Source: Adiantum capillus-veneris (lineage: Eukaryota; Streptophyta; Polypodiopsida; Polypodiales; Pteridaceae). Taken from it: a DNA stretch of 64,000 bases. Shown here one piece after another: positions 1 to 12,330 of this stretch (position 1 is its first letter; each line of letters starts with the position of its first letter). The stretch is taken from contig CM043967.1 of the NCBI GenBank assembly GCA_014529385.2, forward strand, positions 13,514,001-13,578,000. The letters run 5' to 3'. The translations under genes were made by a program, and so were the position numbers. The notes below the pieces were generated by a model. That model ran no database searches, was not told the DNA's origin, and worked only from the letters and a program-made list of their open reading frames with translations.

Positions 1-2753
1 TATACATTGTTGAAAGTGTATTTTATGGCTAATCCATACGTTAATTCTAATAGATCGTACAGAGTGAAAGCGATAGAAATGATCATCATGTGGGTTATTC
101 ATCTAGGATAGTATGTGAGAAATATAGATATGAGAGAAGTGAAGAGATGAGAAGTTTCCCTCCCAAGCCCTATTCTTGCCCGTTAGGCAATAAGGATACT
201 GCGAGGAGAGATGTACCTATAGCAAAGAGAACTTAGAATTTGTAGAGAGGATGAATTACTAAGAGTGAGAGAGATAGGTTTGGTTAAGGAGATGAGATTA
301 GATATATATATATATGTTGGATTAGAGATGAAAAAGAAAACAACAAGAAATCAAGAAAACATCAATGCAGAACACATCTTACTTGACAAACCCTTCGGCA
401 CCATTATTGATGGAGAGAGAAGAAGAGTGGATAATTCCACTTTGATTGATACACCAAGTGCAAGACCTTCTTTGATTAGAGTTGATCTTCCAAGGTTAGC
501 TTGTTGCAAGAATGGCTAGTCTTCTTCTAGGAGAAAGTGTAAACTTAGGCTTATGTTAATGTGACTAAGTACAATTTGGCATTACTACTCCCTCCCTCAT
601 GAATTCCTCTCATCAATGGCTTGAATGCTTGAGTTGTTTTCAAGAAAGAAGAGGTCCCCTTTTATAGGTGAAGGGAACCCCCAAGGGTTTACACAAGAAG
701 AGAAAAGCCAGTGTGAACAGAAACTGGAAAAGTTGGAAATGAGCTATCCCTGCATGATGTGGGCAGAGTGGGATCCAGTATTTTGATCATATATCCTCAA
801 CCGTGGCTCCAAATAAAAAAGTAAAAATATAGGCAGAAGCTTCAGCTCATTACTTACGACTTCCTTTTTATATGCATTTTCCAATTTGGATTGGAACTTT
901 GTGTAAAAAATTCATCAAAATAGGATCCATTTCTGGCAGCAAAAGTCTTCCTGTGGTCCCCTTAGCTTAGACTTTCATTTGATTCCAAAGGACACCTCAT
1001 GCCATATGAAAGCATGACATTGCTCCTTGACAAAGTTTTGTAATCATGCTTACAATAATGCATTAAAATAAGTGTATCTTTGAAATCATGCCACCTAGTG
1101 TCCCACTAGGATTTGATTCCCTCCTAGTAGCTATTTAGAAAGAAATGTAAGAAAAATATGAAAAATACATAGAATATATATATATTGGATTTTACCCTAG
1201 ATATAGGATCTAGCTAGGGTGTGAGATGATAATAAGATAGTAGAAATAAAGAATCAATGCTTTTTACCCAAGTTAAAGAGGCGGAGCTATTGATGCTTTT
1301 CCCATAGTATTTTCTGATGGTGGTAAAGTAAGAATAGGTTACCCTTGAGAAAAATAATAGGATGAGATAGAAGTCTTATTATTATACTTAAATATGCATA
1401 TGTACATTATAGGAAATATAATTATGTATCTAAAAAATTACAAGATAGATCTTGTAGCATGCGTTCCCACTATGTACGTGTCACAGCACGACAACGTTTG
1501 TGAGGAATCCTACTAACAAAATTTATCATTCTAGTGCCAAGAATTTGGTCTTTTTTTTTTAAAAAAAAACACTTTAGTGCAATCTTGACCTTAAATTGAA
1601 AATTGAGCATAACTTAGGCAAATGTGATTCAAATTTGACCAAACTTCACCAATGTATTTAAGATAACTACATGTACTAGGGATAATTGGTTCAAGTCAGT
1701 TCTTAGCTAGAGGTACATCATACATGGATCATGATCCACATTTGGAAGACAAACAATCAAGCTCAACATATTATAGATGCTATGGTAGCAAAATTTTTGG
1801 GTTTGGGTCTTTGGTTTGCACTTCAAGTCAAATGCTGCTTTGTTTTTGTAGACTTGGACAAATTTGGGATGGCCACAAGGGTTTTTATATTCAAATGATT
1901 TGAAACCTTAGGGTTGGGATCTAATTATCTTGTGGGTGAAGATGCTATATGCTTGTTTAGAGATCTTGGATGGGTATATGGATTGCAATCCATGTTTCGT
2001 CATAGATTGGGCTAAAATTTGGGTTATGTGTCCTAATAGCTAATTCTAGCACACTAATGAAATGTTTTCAAATTTAGATCAAAACTAAGTTAACCCAATT
2101 TTCCAACTTATGGCCATATTTTCTCGACTTTGACCAAAACTAATTTTTTGGACCCCTCTTCGTTGCAATCACGTGGTTAGTAGGTGTTAGGTTTCCCTAA
2201 TCTAATGCTTTGGTGATAAAAAAAACACATGTATGTCTACTTCTATGCCCTTACTACTTGGAAGGTTTTGCCCTAATTCTAAGAAAGTTGGGGACATGGG
2301 TCATCATCCATGCTTGAAATCCTTTTCGTACTTTTTTTTTTTGTAGAGTATTGGTGCGGGTTGGGGAAATCTCCTGGAGTATTTGTGCATGTTAGAGGAA
2401 TCTCCTGGAGCAAAATTTTTGAGTTTGGGTGTCGGGGAACATGGATCATGATCCATGCTCCACCACCATACTAGAATCTGGGTACATGGCCTCAAAGTTC
2501 CCCTCTTGTTGAATATTCTACCCAATTCTTTTAGAATTTGGATTATTTTTTATTCTCTACTAGCACTAAACATTTTGAAAAGATTTTTAATTTATTTTAA
2601 TTGGTCTGATCGTTTTGGTTTTTATGTTTTTTTGTGCAAACCACATAGACATGTTGAATAAGGTATGTAGACCGTACCTGTTGAATCTGGTGAAGAGAGG
2701 TGGCCCTAGCGGTTCATAGCAGGTAGAAAAGTGGTGCATGCTCTAGGTCTCCT

Positions 2754-2755
<2 letters not shown>
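1..2755. other. No recognisable gene; AT-rich intergenic DNA
   Basis: Both strands are broken by frequent stops and the few short open frames have no recognisable domain. A T10/A9 stretch at about 1551-1569 is a local palindrome. A poly-T run lies near 2332-2342. I see no LTR ends, primer-binding site or terminal inverted repeats here. Confidence 0.6.

Positions 2756-2809
<54 letters not shown>
2756..2809. repeat. (CT)n microsatellite
   Basis: An uninterrupted CT dinucleotide run of about 54 bp, one of many long CT/GA tracts in the window. Confidence 0.98.
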
Positions 2810-2810
<1 letters not shown>

Positions 2811-4111
2811 AAATGCAAATGAGGCCTAAAATGACCTATCCTAGGTACCTAGGACCCCAAGTGTACTCTTATCTTCTCTTACCTACAGCTCAAACATCGG
2901 CTTGTAGTTTGGATAACTTGTCATAGTTTGCCCTTGCTTTTACGAATATGACCATCCGTAAGTTGGCCAAAATTTTGATTTGCAACAAATATTTTGAAAT
3001 TCACCATGGTTGAAGCTCTTGCTTTGCTGATTCAAAATTTGCTTTCAAAACTCGATTTCAGCTCTCTTGGGTAATGTTATTGATTTTTTATCCTTGTTGT
3101 TAACTAAAAATTAAAGAGAATTACTAAAAATTTATTCAGTTAAGAATTAGTCAAAACTATTCCTCAGAATCATATATATATACTCTCACTCTAGGCATCA
3201 TGATTGTCGAAATTTGATGAGTATGGCTCATTAATATGCCTAATAAGAGTAAAAAACTCAAATAAATTGTAAAATTTAAGCAACCAGACACACTTTGTAC
3301 ATTGGACACACATTAATTCTCATCATCTTGCAGTAGCTATAGATTGCTACTCCCCCCTTCCCATTTTGAGTCATCCCAGACAAAAGGTTGTGCAATGTGC
3401 ATGGGCAATAATGTTGTGTCTATGCAAGGCATTGTAATGTAGGCCTATTATGCCAATGGAAGAAATGCATGGGATAACACTATGTTGTGCAAGATGTGGG
3501 TACTAAATTGTCTATTTTAGTGTTATTTTCTATCGAGGCTTCATCTATACTACGTTTCTTGAAAAAACTACTTGAAGATGTCGCACTCTTTCTTTGATTG
3601 TAGGTTGTGAAAGTACCTATGTCATGATTTTAGTTGTCTTGGACTGCTTAGGTACCCACTTGTGTTTGGTTGTTGTGAGCTGGTGGGGATGGTTGTCAAG
3701 TTGGTAGCTTTGGTCTCCATTTCCAAGTTGTTTGCACTGGTTGAGGTTGGGTTTGCATTTTTTTTGGAATCCATTGATACTTAGGTGAAATTTTTGTGAG
3801 TTTTTATTGCCATGTTGGTTGCCACTTCCAAGTATACCTACTTTGAGGCTGTTGATATCTTGGAGGAGGACTAGGTTGTTTTGTTTTTGTTGTCACTTTT
3901 TGAGGTGTTACCTTGGATAACCATATCTATTTAGATTTTTTGGCCATGATTGATTTTCTTACCCATATCTGCCTTGTTAATTGTCTATTGAAATGTCATA
4001 CATGTATAGGCATTATCACTTGACATGGACCTACTACAAGGGGTGGAACTTCCCACAAGTGGTCACTCTGTGCTAGTGGAGTGATATAATATTTGTCATT
4101 AAGTATTAATT
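2810..4111. other. No recognisable gene
   Basis: T-rich stretch with no credible coding frame. Nothing recognisable was found up to the TTAA-flanked element that follows. Confidence 0.5.
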
Positions 4112-4115
4112 TTAA

Positions 4116-5454
4116 CACTAGAATGGTAACCTAAGAGGACATAAAAGTGTCCTTTCAGGGTTTAGATAAAATTTTCCAAAACCATAGTAGATCCACTCAT
4201 TTTGAAAAATCCTTTCATGAGCTTATAGTTCAATAACTACTACATATGGAAAAAATGAGAAACTTGTAATTTTTCTCATCCCTTGGTCACTACAAGCCTC
4301 CAAAGTTGATGGACCGGTGCATTTTGCCCAAAATAGCAATTTCTTATGGTTGATTGCATATAAATAAGAGTGGGGATTTTTGTAGGACATGAGATAAAAT
4401 GCCCCGTTAACTTCAATGGGTTGGTGAACAAAACATATGGTTTCTTTTACCTCACTAATTGTTTTTTGGGCAAAAACAATAGGTACAAGAAAGTTGCATT
4501 TTTGCCATTTTGCGGACCTATCATCAAAGTTTCTATAGTCACGCTCAATACAGATACTATATACATGTTTTCTTAGTTTCCTTTGGGCCTTTGGATTCAA
4601 AAGGAGCCATGGATCATGTCAAAAGGATAATGGATCTCTTACAATTGGAACCTTGGGGGCAATGATAAAGTGTTAAATACAGCAAACATGAAAAAATTGG
4701 GTTTAGCATTATGACCTCTAGAAACCCATAGAAACTACTCAATATCTAACTAAGTTTGTAGTCTATGATTAGATATGGTTACTACCTACAAAATACACAC
4801 AATTGGCCTAAGAAACTAGCAATATTGAGAATGTTATACTTTCTACTCTAAAATGTATCGTATTCTTCAGCAATCAAAAAACTCAACCATCATCATATAC
4901 TATGCTATATAGCATATTGGGTCCCCCAAAACTTAAGGAAGATTAGCTTTATGTTATACATTACACTTACACAATCAAAATTGAATTTGGATATCAAGAA
5001 AGCCACCAAAAAAATCATAAAAGTGCTAATTTTGGCCAAAAAATAGGATTATGCAATTCTTGTAAATTGGTTATAACTTTCAATTTTAACACTTAGCTCT
5101 CCCTACAAGCATCAAAACATGTTGAGAACTATGAAATCCTAACCTCTACCCATCTAAACCTTACAAACATGAAGTTTAGAGTGGTATAGCTGCCAAAAAT
5201 TGAAAAAAAGCCAAAAACAGGACCCGTTTTTTCACATAGTTTAGGTTCAAAAATGTTGTACAAGAGTAAGGTTAATGGTGAGATCGATACTCCAAAAAAA
5301 ATGCTAAGTTTTTTTCAGCTCATAAGGAATCTTTGTGGATATATAGCACCTAGAAATTCATTTTCATACTCTTCAAATAATTCAAGCAAAATGGTCACTT
5401 AACAGGACACAAAAGTGTCCAAGGACATAAAAGTGTCATGTTACCATTCTAGTG
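4116..5454 (+). mobile_element. TTAA-flanked non-autonomous DNA transposon, copy A
   Basis: The 1,339-bp element begins CACTAGAATGGTAAC and ends with its exact reverse complement GTTACCATTCTAGTG. It is flanked on both sides by TTAA (4112-4115 and 5455-5458), a perfect 4-bp target-site duplication. A nearly identical copy of exactly the same length and orientation lies at 53373-54711. Subterminal motifs of the form GGACAYAAAAGTGTCC, palindromic at their ends, sit at 4137-4152, 5405-5420 and 5423-5438. No credible transposase frame is present, so the element is non-autonomous. TTAA duplications are characteristic of the piggyBac and Kolobok superfamilies; the ends resemble piggyBac-type termini (TTAACMC...). 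The CACTA...TAGTG ends also mimic the CACTA superfamily, but a 3-bp duplication does not fit. Confidence 0.85.
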
Positions 5455-5595
5455 TTAATGCATCCTCTTGCCAAACCAGAACTACTTTGTGTCTGCATCT
5501 AAGGAACTCCTAGGATGACTACCTTGTTGAGATCTGTATCTCCCATGACAGAAAACTATTGTGGGAATTGATGGTAGTTGACATTAATTCATAAA

Positions 5596-6835
5596 TTAAC
5601 TTGGCCTAAGCTTACAATCCTCCCTCAATTTGTAGCCTTTAGCTCTATCTGATTTGTCAATAGTGGTGCATTTTGCCATCTTCATGTATGCCAAATAAAT
5701 GATGATATTAGCCCTTATTCCTATGTCCACAAGTGCTCGTTTAGTTGATCCATTTGGAACCTGTATTTTGATGCATATATCCAAACCTGCAAGCAAAGTA
5801 TGCTCCATCTGAATTGCTTTGATTTGGAAAGGTGCCATGGATGAATTTTCAAGTTGTTTATTTGTTCCTTGTGCTTTAAAATCCATAACTTAGCTTCCTC
5901 TTGAGCCTTTGCTTTACTAGCCTTGGATTGTTTCTTCCTTTCCATGGCTTTGTGAACCTTCTCCAACATTTTGGTGGTTAGTGTAAAGTGATATTTCTTT
6001 AACCTAAACCACTAATACAATTGGGCATCTCTTCTCCCTCTAATGTAGCAAGTGTTATGGCTCTACTTGATGATATGTCATGAATCACAAATGGACAATT
6101 ACCTTGATTCTTTAATTTCTTTGCATCTATGTCTGGATAATGATTGTGTTGTAAATCTTTGAATTCTTCCTCGTTAAAGTTTCCTAAATCCCTAATGGAA
6201 ATCTCATCAACTATACGTATTCACTTGACAATTTCTTGTGTGTATGTAGGTCCCCAGTCTTTGACCTTGATTCCTTGATAACACTCTCCATCTGGAAGGG
6301 TGCTATATCATAGTCCTCTTTGTCACAAAATTCTGTTGGGGTTACCTCATTCACTCACACATCTAGAGTAGCCAATACTTGGTTCTAGTCAAAAGGTTAA
6401 ACCAATTCCTTGAGAAATGGTTTCGGGATATAATCCTTATTCTCTATTGGTCTCTCTAGGATACAATCTTTTGTTGCCAATCTCTCACTTTGAAGCTCCA
6501 CACATCCAAAGATGTGCTTTAGTCTAGAGCTATGCAAGTATCTCTTTCTCATTAACCATTGTTGAGTCAAATTCCTCCACAGGAGTTCAACTTGCATCTC
6601 TGTAGCTATGGTCTTTTACACTAATCCTCGTCATAAGCTCTTTGTGCCTTAAGTAGATGTGGTTGTTGTCCCAATCTTGTACCATTTTAAGTTGACAAAT
6701 AAATGGTCTTCCTAGAATGACATCAAAGTTGTTGCTCTTGCCAAAATCTACTATTGCAAAGGTATCTTCATATTCTATCCCTCATGAGGTTACTATAATT
6801 TGTTCCAACATACCTATAGGTCTCTCAATAACCAT
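5596..6835 (-). pseudogene. Retroelement aspartic protease remnants
   Basis: Read right to left, about 6690-6835 encodes a protease C-terminal half: ERPIGMLEQIIVTS, then DVILGRPF, the ILG motif of plant Ty3/gypsy proteases, with one in-frame stop. Further on, at 5596-5886, a second segment reads KRALVDIGIRANII, matching the catalytic D-[ST]-G loop with Thr/Ser replaced by Ile. The two pieces are in the wrong order for one protease, since DTG should precede ILGRP, so they come from a duplication, a rearrangement or two elements. A Lys-rich stretch precedes the second piece (near 5880-5969). No reverse transcriptase follows before the TTAA element at 5454. Non-functional. Confidence 0.6.
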
Positions 6836-7216
6836 TCACAAGTTGTAAATTCATTCTTGTTTTCTTGAGAGCTATTCTAGGTTCACTCTTTTTGCCTTTT
6901 TTCTTTTATTTTTTCTTGTTTAGCTTTTGAAGATTTTTTTTTAGTCATCACTGATATGATCTCAATTCTTGTTTGGATAGGCAATTTATGTTCCTCCTTG
7001 ATAGGTTTATTTTTGGTTTTCTTGAGCTTGAGCTTTGGTCACCGTCTTTACTAGAATTTTAGGCTCAGTTTTTGATCCACTTGAGCACCACAAAATCCTA
7101 ATAGTATTCATCGTTGCCTTCTATTTGTTATCTAGATTTTTTGGACATTCCTGAAGAATATGATTGACTGCACATTCATTGCAATATCCAAAAGTCTTTA
7201 CATGTTCACCCTTGTG

Positions 7217-8221
7217 TGGACAACTCCTTGCCCAATGATCACCTCCACATTCATAGCACTGACTACCTATTGGGAGATTTGTGGAGCCCCCATTGACTGT
7301 CTTGACCTACAAGGATAACCCCTAGGTTAATATTTATGGTTAGCTATGAACATGTGTGTTCTCATCCATCATATAATAAGTTTTTGTTGGTTGTGTAACA
7401 TATGATGGTTGTGTAGTATCATCTATACTAATCCAAGAAGGATGAACTTTTTCAACATACACGTTACTCTTGTGTTCTCTCTCATACGATTCAATTGGCT
7501 CTTCATAGTATGAACTTGGTGGTAGCATTCTCTGATTTGCAAGTGCTTCTACAAAATATGGGTACCTTATGAACACTCAGTTCTCTTGAGGTAAAGGAGG
7601 TTGCTGACCCAACACTAGTTAAGGCTTGTCTCCCCTTTGGGCTACGTTGTTTGGGCCTATTTTTTATCTTTGTGGTGGTGGAAATGGTTGCACCCTCGGA
7701 GGTCCCTATGGACTTTCCTTCATGTAACTCTTGTTATAAGAACACTCACACCTCTCATTATTTGTCCATTTCTTCTCAACAACACAACACTTCAAGATGC
7801 ATTGTGTATTTACTTTTGTTGGTCTCAACTAAGTGTTACACCATGGGGTGGGATGATCCCCTCCACAAGTGTCACATCTCCACATTGGTTATTGTCGTAC
7901 ATTTGGGTTCTGTCTATAGATTTAATTCATCCTCCTTACCATTTCTTCATCCATTTGATCAATGTTCGGCATGGTAGGAGTTTGAACATTCTGTTTTGTT
8001 GTGGACTCACTCATAGTAGAAGAGGCACTGTTAGTCACATTTTTTGCATCTTTTGTCCCCTCTTTGTAGGCCTTATACTTTTCAACTAGATATAAATATT
8101 CTCTAGTGACTTGCTCAAACATCATGCATGCTTTCAAATGTAGGTCCTTTTTTAGAATTTCAATCCTCAAGCTCTCTATAAAAAGAATTGATAGCCTCTC
8201 ATATTGTGGTAATTCTCTCAC
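7217..8221 (-). pseudogene. Ty3/gypsy-type gag remnant with zinc knuckle
   Basis: Minus-strand coding from 8221 to 7922 reads like the capsid-like part of a plant retrotransposon gag (LFIESLRIEILKKDLHL, then an FEQVTREYLYL helix), followed by a Ser/Thr/Asn-rich linker. A zinc knuckle lies at 7258-7217: CYECGGDHWARSCP, spacing C-X2-C-X3-H-X4-C, one residue shorter than the usual X4 spacing. A second Cys pair follows (near 7170-7140: CNECAVNHILQECP). Frameshifts separate these blocks. It belongs with the protease pieces to the left and the N-terminal block to the right as one decayed gag-protease. Confidence 0.65.
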
Positions 8222-8589
8222 AAGACACCTCTCTTTACTATTTGAAGCGAAGCAAAACTTCCTTTACTTTCTCATTCTCTTTTTGCTTGAAATCATAGGT
8301 TTGGTACACAGTATTGTGATTTTTTGTGAATTCATGCAAAAAAAAAATCGATATTTGAAAAATCTTCACTGTTTAAAGGTTGGAACCACATCAAGGCTAT
8401 TCCTTCTAATGTTAGCCCAAATCCTTCATATTTTGTGTGGAAATCTGCAACCTGTTCAACTCTTAATACTTGTTTGAAGAGTGACACATAAGTGTATGGA
8501 TCTCTCAATCCATTATAATTTTTGGAAATGCATTTAGTTATCTTTGATGGTCACATTCGTCATGGTTTTTTAACCATTATTACCACTCC

Positions 8590-9023
8590 TAGCTCTCTTG
8601 CTAAGACATCTCTAGCCTTATAACCCCCACTAGGAACTCTAGTTGGAGTTCTCTCTACAGCTCTGTCCTCAAGAAGCACATCTCTTTCTTTCATCAAGGT
8701 AAACGGATATCTCGTTGTATATAAAGTACTAGGAGCTCTCTTGCTAAGACATCTCTAGCCTCATAACCCCCACTAGAAACTCTAATTGGAGTTTTCTCTA
8801 CAGCTCTCTCCTCAAGAAGCACATCTCTTTCTTTTGTCAAGGTAAACAAATCTTTTTCTTTCGTCAAGGTAAACGGATCTCTCGTTGTATATATAGTACT
8901 AGGAGATTTGTTGCCCCTATGTGTAGTCATTAGAACCCTATAACCCAAGGATCCAATTGATCTAAGCATTGAAAATTGATGTTGGCTCATTGAATAAGCA
9001 ATTCTTGATCCCTCTAGACTCAA
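8590..9023 (-). pseudogene. Probable gag N-terminal region with internal duplication
   Basis: An open minus-strand frame starts with ATG at 9023 and runs toward the gag remnant. It contains a charged repeated block: RDPFTLTKEKD, then LFTLTKERD, then VLLEERAVEKTPIRV and a second copy of that block downstream. At DNA level the stretch is a ~145-bp tandem duplication (about 8590-8735 and 8736-8905). I do not recognise a domain; assignment to gag rests on position and orientation. Confidence 0.4.
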
Positions 9024-10238
9024 TATTCTAGTCTCAAGTTTGGTTTTTGATACACTAGGTATGATGGTACTAGAAGTGACATAATATTGATGGAGTGGGC
9101 CTCCAAAATATGTATACTCTCAAGTTCTCTTTGGTCTACTATCAAGTACTTATGCCCAAACTTATCAAGCATGATTATGTGGGTATCTCTCCCTTCAATC
9201 TATGTAAAAAATTACAACTTTTTATGCTCTAACAATTCTCTTATGTAGGGTTCATTGCATTTGTAATAGTTATTTGTTTACCATTATCATATTTGTACAT
9301 CCCTACGTGGGTATTGTCTGTGTTTACTTGTTTCGTTTTATTCACACGCCTTAGTTTGGTATTTGGCCTATCCAAGTAGGCAGTTTGTCTTCCAACTCTA
9401 CATCAACCTCGTCCTTTGTGATTTTCATTCCCCATTTGACCGCAATATAAGATTTTTCACAACTAAAGCTTTGTTCCCTCATTGTCAAAGTATCGATCAC
9501 CACTACAATCGATAGGCACTAGGTCCTTAAGCTCACTAGGCTTTTCCTCTAGTTTCACATAGGATTGATCCATATCATCCTTGTAGATTTTTGCACTTTG
9601 GTTGTTTTTGCATTGATACTTTAAGTGTAGCATTTTCATTTTGGATGCTAATGAGATGGCCTTGTGTCCATGTTTGACCCCTCCTTAAGCTCACCTTGTT
9701 GAATCCCGCACCCATGTAGGTGTAAAATCTCTCCGATGATGTATCACACATACTTTAAAGGATTGGATCTAAGGGAGCCAATGGTCCCTGATTCACACTC
9801 TTCTTTGTGGGAATATTGCTCACTTGGTCTCCTACAAAAGGGTTTTCAATTGGGTAAAATCTACCCAATCCTAAATACATTAAAAAACAATCATTCTTGC
9901 AAAACCCTAACTTGTTACCTCTTTAATCACTTCCAAATCTCCAACTCAAAATCACCTCAAACATAATAGTCAAAGATGCTTTTGGAATATAGTCTCTACA
10001 CCAACGAGAATGGGTTTGTGGCCACAGCCCCACCAGTTTTTGCATTTTTTGAATGGCCATAATTTGAGCATTTTAACTTCAAAGTTGTCAAACAATAGTG
10101 CATTTGGATTGCATTGCCGATATCTTTTCATAGATATGTTACATGATATAGTTTTGAGGTATGTAGATATAGGCTATCCATTCCCCCCCCCCCCTTTATG
10201 TCCTATTGTTGACTAAAATTTGATTGGTTGCTCGTATA
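9024..10238. other. No recognisable gene
   Basis: AT-rich sequence with scattered stops in all frames. It may include the 5' untranslated part or LTR of the decayed gypsy element to the left, but I find no primer-binding site or LTR boundary. A C-run lies at about 10181-10193. Confidence 0.4.
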
Positions 10239-10273
10239 AGGCCCTTTTGGGGTTCAAAGTTTTCCTAATGACA
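10239..10273 (+). repeat. 35-bp dispersed motif, copy 1
   Basis: Begins GGCCCTTTTGGGGTTC and continues to TTTTCCTAATGA. The same motif occurs inverted at about 12783-12820 and direct at about 20528-20565. Similarity stops sharply on both sides of all three. TAA precedes this copy. Confidence 0.75.
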
Positions 10274-10300
10274 CAGGCGCACTTGTCTCTTACATTTAGT

Positions 10301-10760
10301 TACCTCCCTTGGGTGTCTATCTGCCTAAAAATAGGTTTGGGTAGGGAGCATCCTTGTGGAAGGTTTAGATGGTGGAAGTGCTTGGGGCTCATTTCTATTG
10401 TTGGAATGGAGACTCCTCATCACTACACGATCGTACTTGTCTTCTATGTTTATTCATTTCCCTTGGGTGTCTATCTGCCTGGAAACAAGCTTGGGTAGGG
10501 AGCATCCTCATGGAGGGTTTAGGTGGTGCAAGTGCTTGGGGATCATTTCTATTGTTGGGATGGAGTGCTCCTCATCACTAAACCAACATAATTGTCTTTA
10601 CATTTACTTACCTCCCCTCCTTGGTGTCTATCTGCCTAGAAACATGTTCGGGTAGCGAGCATCCTCGTAAGTGGTGCAAGTGCCTCAGACTCATTTCTAT
10701 TCTTGGAATGGAGTGCTCCTCATCATTACACCAATTTCACGCTATTTTTCTTTTACATGT
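10301..10760 (+). repeat. Three-copy ~154-bp tandem repeat
   Basis: The phrase GGTGTCTATCTGCCT recurs at 10312, 10466 and 10623, giving periods of 154 and 157 bp. Each unit continues through similar GGGTAGGGAGCATCCT and TTGGAATGGAG-type phrases. The third unit carries a deletion. Short frames across it are a by-product of the repetition. Confidence 0.9.
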
Positions 10761-11948
10761 ATATTATTGTATTTTATTATCCTAACGTTCAATTTAATCC
10801 AATTTTTAAAACGCTAACATTTTTGCAATTGTATGAATGCATAGGCGACTTGTGAACTTTATCATGGATGATAATGCTTGCTTAAAACATCAATGTAGCT
10901 GGTTATAGTTGCCCATCGATTGGTGGTGAAGGATTAAACATTGGAGCTTCAAGTAAAGTAAGTGCAAGGATGGTAATAAGGTGTTGGGGCCTGAGTGGAA
11001 ATTTGCAGAGAACATTAGATCATTTATAGATTGACACTGCAAATTAGGTGGAAAGGGAAAACCAAGTGGTGCACATCCTGCGTTGATTCGAAGTGATTAC
11101 CCATCTTGTGGTTTTTCTGTGAAGGTACCAAGAAAGAACAAAGGAAGCCGATCTCCCGTTTTCACTGAAAGGCTATAATTCTCACGATTTCTCAGTTTGC
11201 GATGAGAAAGATGTCAGAGGGCCAAAACTGTAGTTTAGAGCAGGAATAGCTAAATAGCTTCACGTCTTGACAAGTCGACTGATGAAGGCCATAAAAAAAA
11301 GAAAGTAAGCACTTGCCGGATGGTCAATGCCACGTGGATTAAGGATTCTTGCTTTGCATCCGCTGGAAACAGCCTAGGGCTTTCTGGCTCTGCTCTTGTT
11401 GCACATATCTTGAATCAGTGCATTCCAAGAGACGACATTTCAGATAGGAATCTCCTCAAGCACATTTTGTGCTTTCTCAAGCGTACCACATTTGACATAC
11501 ATATCGACCAAGACAATATAGCCAAGCACAACATCTTTCTTCAATAGCCTCCGACTCACAATACCCACAAATTCCTTGCCATCTCTTTCAGAGAGCTACA
11601 TGCCTGCAAGATGCACATGTAGGTGATAGCATCTGGAGAAGGTCCCCTACTTTGCACCTTGTAATGGAAATGGCCTATGAATTTAGAGAATAGCGGAATT
11701 AAGAGAATTAGAGTGAGCAACTTTGAGAGTCAATGTAGTGTTGCCTCAACACAAGGCGGACAAAGTAGTGTTGCACCACCACCATACACGTAGAGAGAGA
11801 GAGAGCTAGTACTCAAGATGAGTCACATAAGTGTTAGGTTGGAATGCATAAAATGAGGCAAGTAAGTCTCGAGCAGAGATTTTGATCAATTCCTCTTGAA
11901 GAGGTGCAATCTACTCTTGCACAAGCTATCTAATTTATAGCCGGTTCT
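10761..11948. other. No recognisable gene
   Basis: Unique-looking DNA with a short GA tract (about 11791-11803). A 75-codon open frame at 11320-11547 has no recognisable domain. Confidence 0.4.
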
Positions 11949-11954
11949 ATGTTG

Positions 11955-12330
11955 ATGGTCACACGAGAGCCATGGAAGCATGCACGGAAGAAGATTGGAG
12001 ATCATGGTGCTGGTTTTTTCCCTCTAGCATATCATCGAATGCACATAACATTCTTGGATAAATTCTTTGTAGACACCCAAATGGAAGTTGATAGGTTGAT
12101 CTTGAAATCAATTGATCAAATAGGATGTACTATAATCATTGATGAATTGTCAAATATCCAACATAGGTTGCTAATTAATGTGATGTTATTCAATCCTTGA
12201 GGGGAGTGATTCATTAAAGTAGTGGATAGCTCAAGTGAGATTAAGTCAGGGAGCTACAAGAGAAAATACTTCCAAAGATGTTGGAAGAAAAGGTGCTACG
12301 GAAACTAAAGTCAAAAAAAGACTCCAAACA
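11955..12330 (+). pseudogene. hAT-family transposase fragment (DUF659-like)
   Basis: One frame, with two in-frame TGA stops near 12198 and 12210, matches the DUF659 part of plant hAT transposases. It has an AYHRM..TFLDK approach (A-G-F-F-P-L-A-Y-H-R-M), then DQIGCTIIIDELS where most relatives have GC-[ST]-I-x-[ST]-DGW, then an L-I-N-V-M-L-F-N-P segment and a FIKVVDSSSEIKSG segment corresponding to F-L-K-S-V-D-[AS]-S. The catalytic-region DGW is altered and both ends are missing. No 8-bp target duplication or hAT terminal repeat was found. Fragment only. Confidence 0.7.

Noticed and set aside
4223-4600. 125-codon frame inside the TTAA element
   Set aside because: Not open in the second copy in the same form, no domain; likely chance.
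4116-5454. CACTA-superfamily assignment from the CACTA...TAGTG ends
   Set aside because: A 3-bp duplication does not match on either copy, whereas TTAA is perfect at copy A and one base off at copy B. The true CACTA ends in the window (CACTACAAG) differ.
7637-8089. 150-codon plus-strand frame
   Set aside because: Antisense to the recognisable gag coding sequence on the minus strand.
10301-10760. CRISPR array
   Set aside because: Three adjacent ~154-bp units with no unique spacers in a eukaryotic context; an ordinary tandem repeat.
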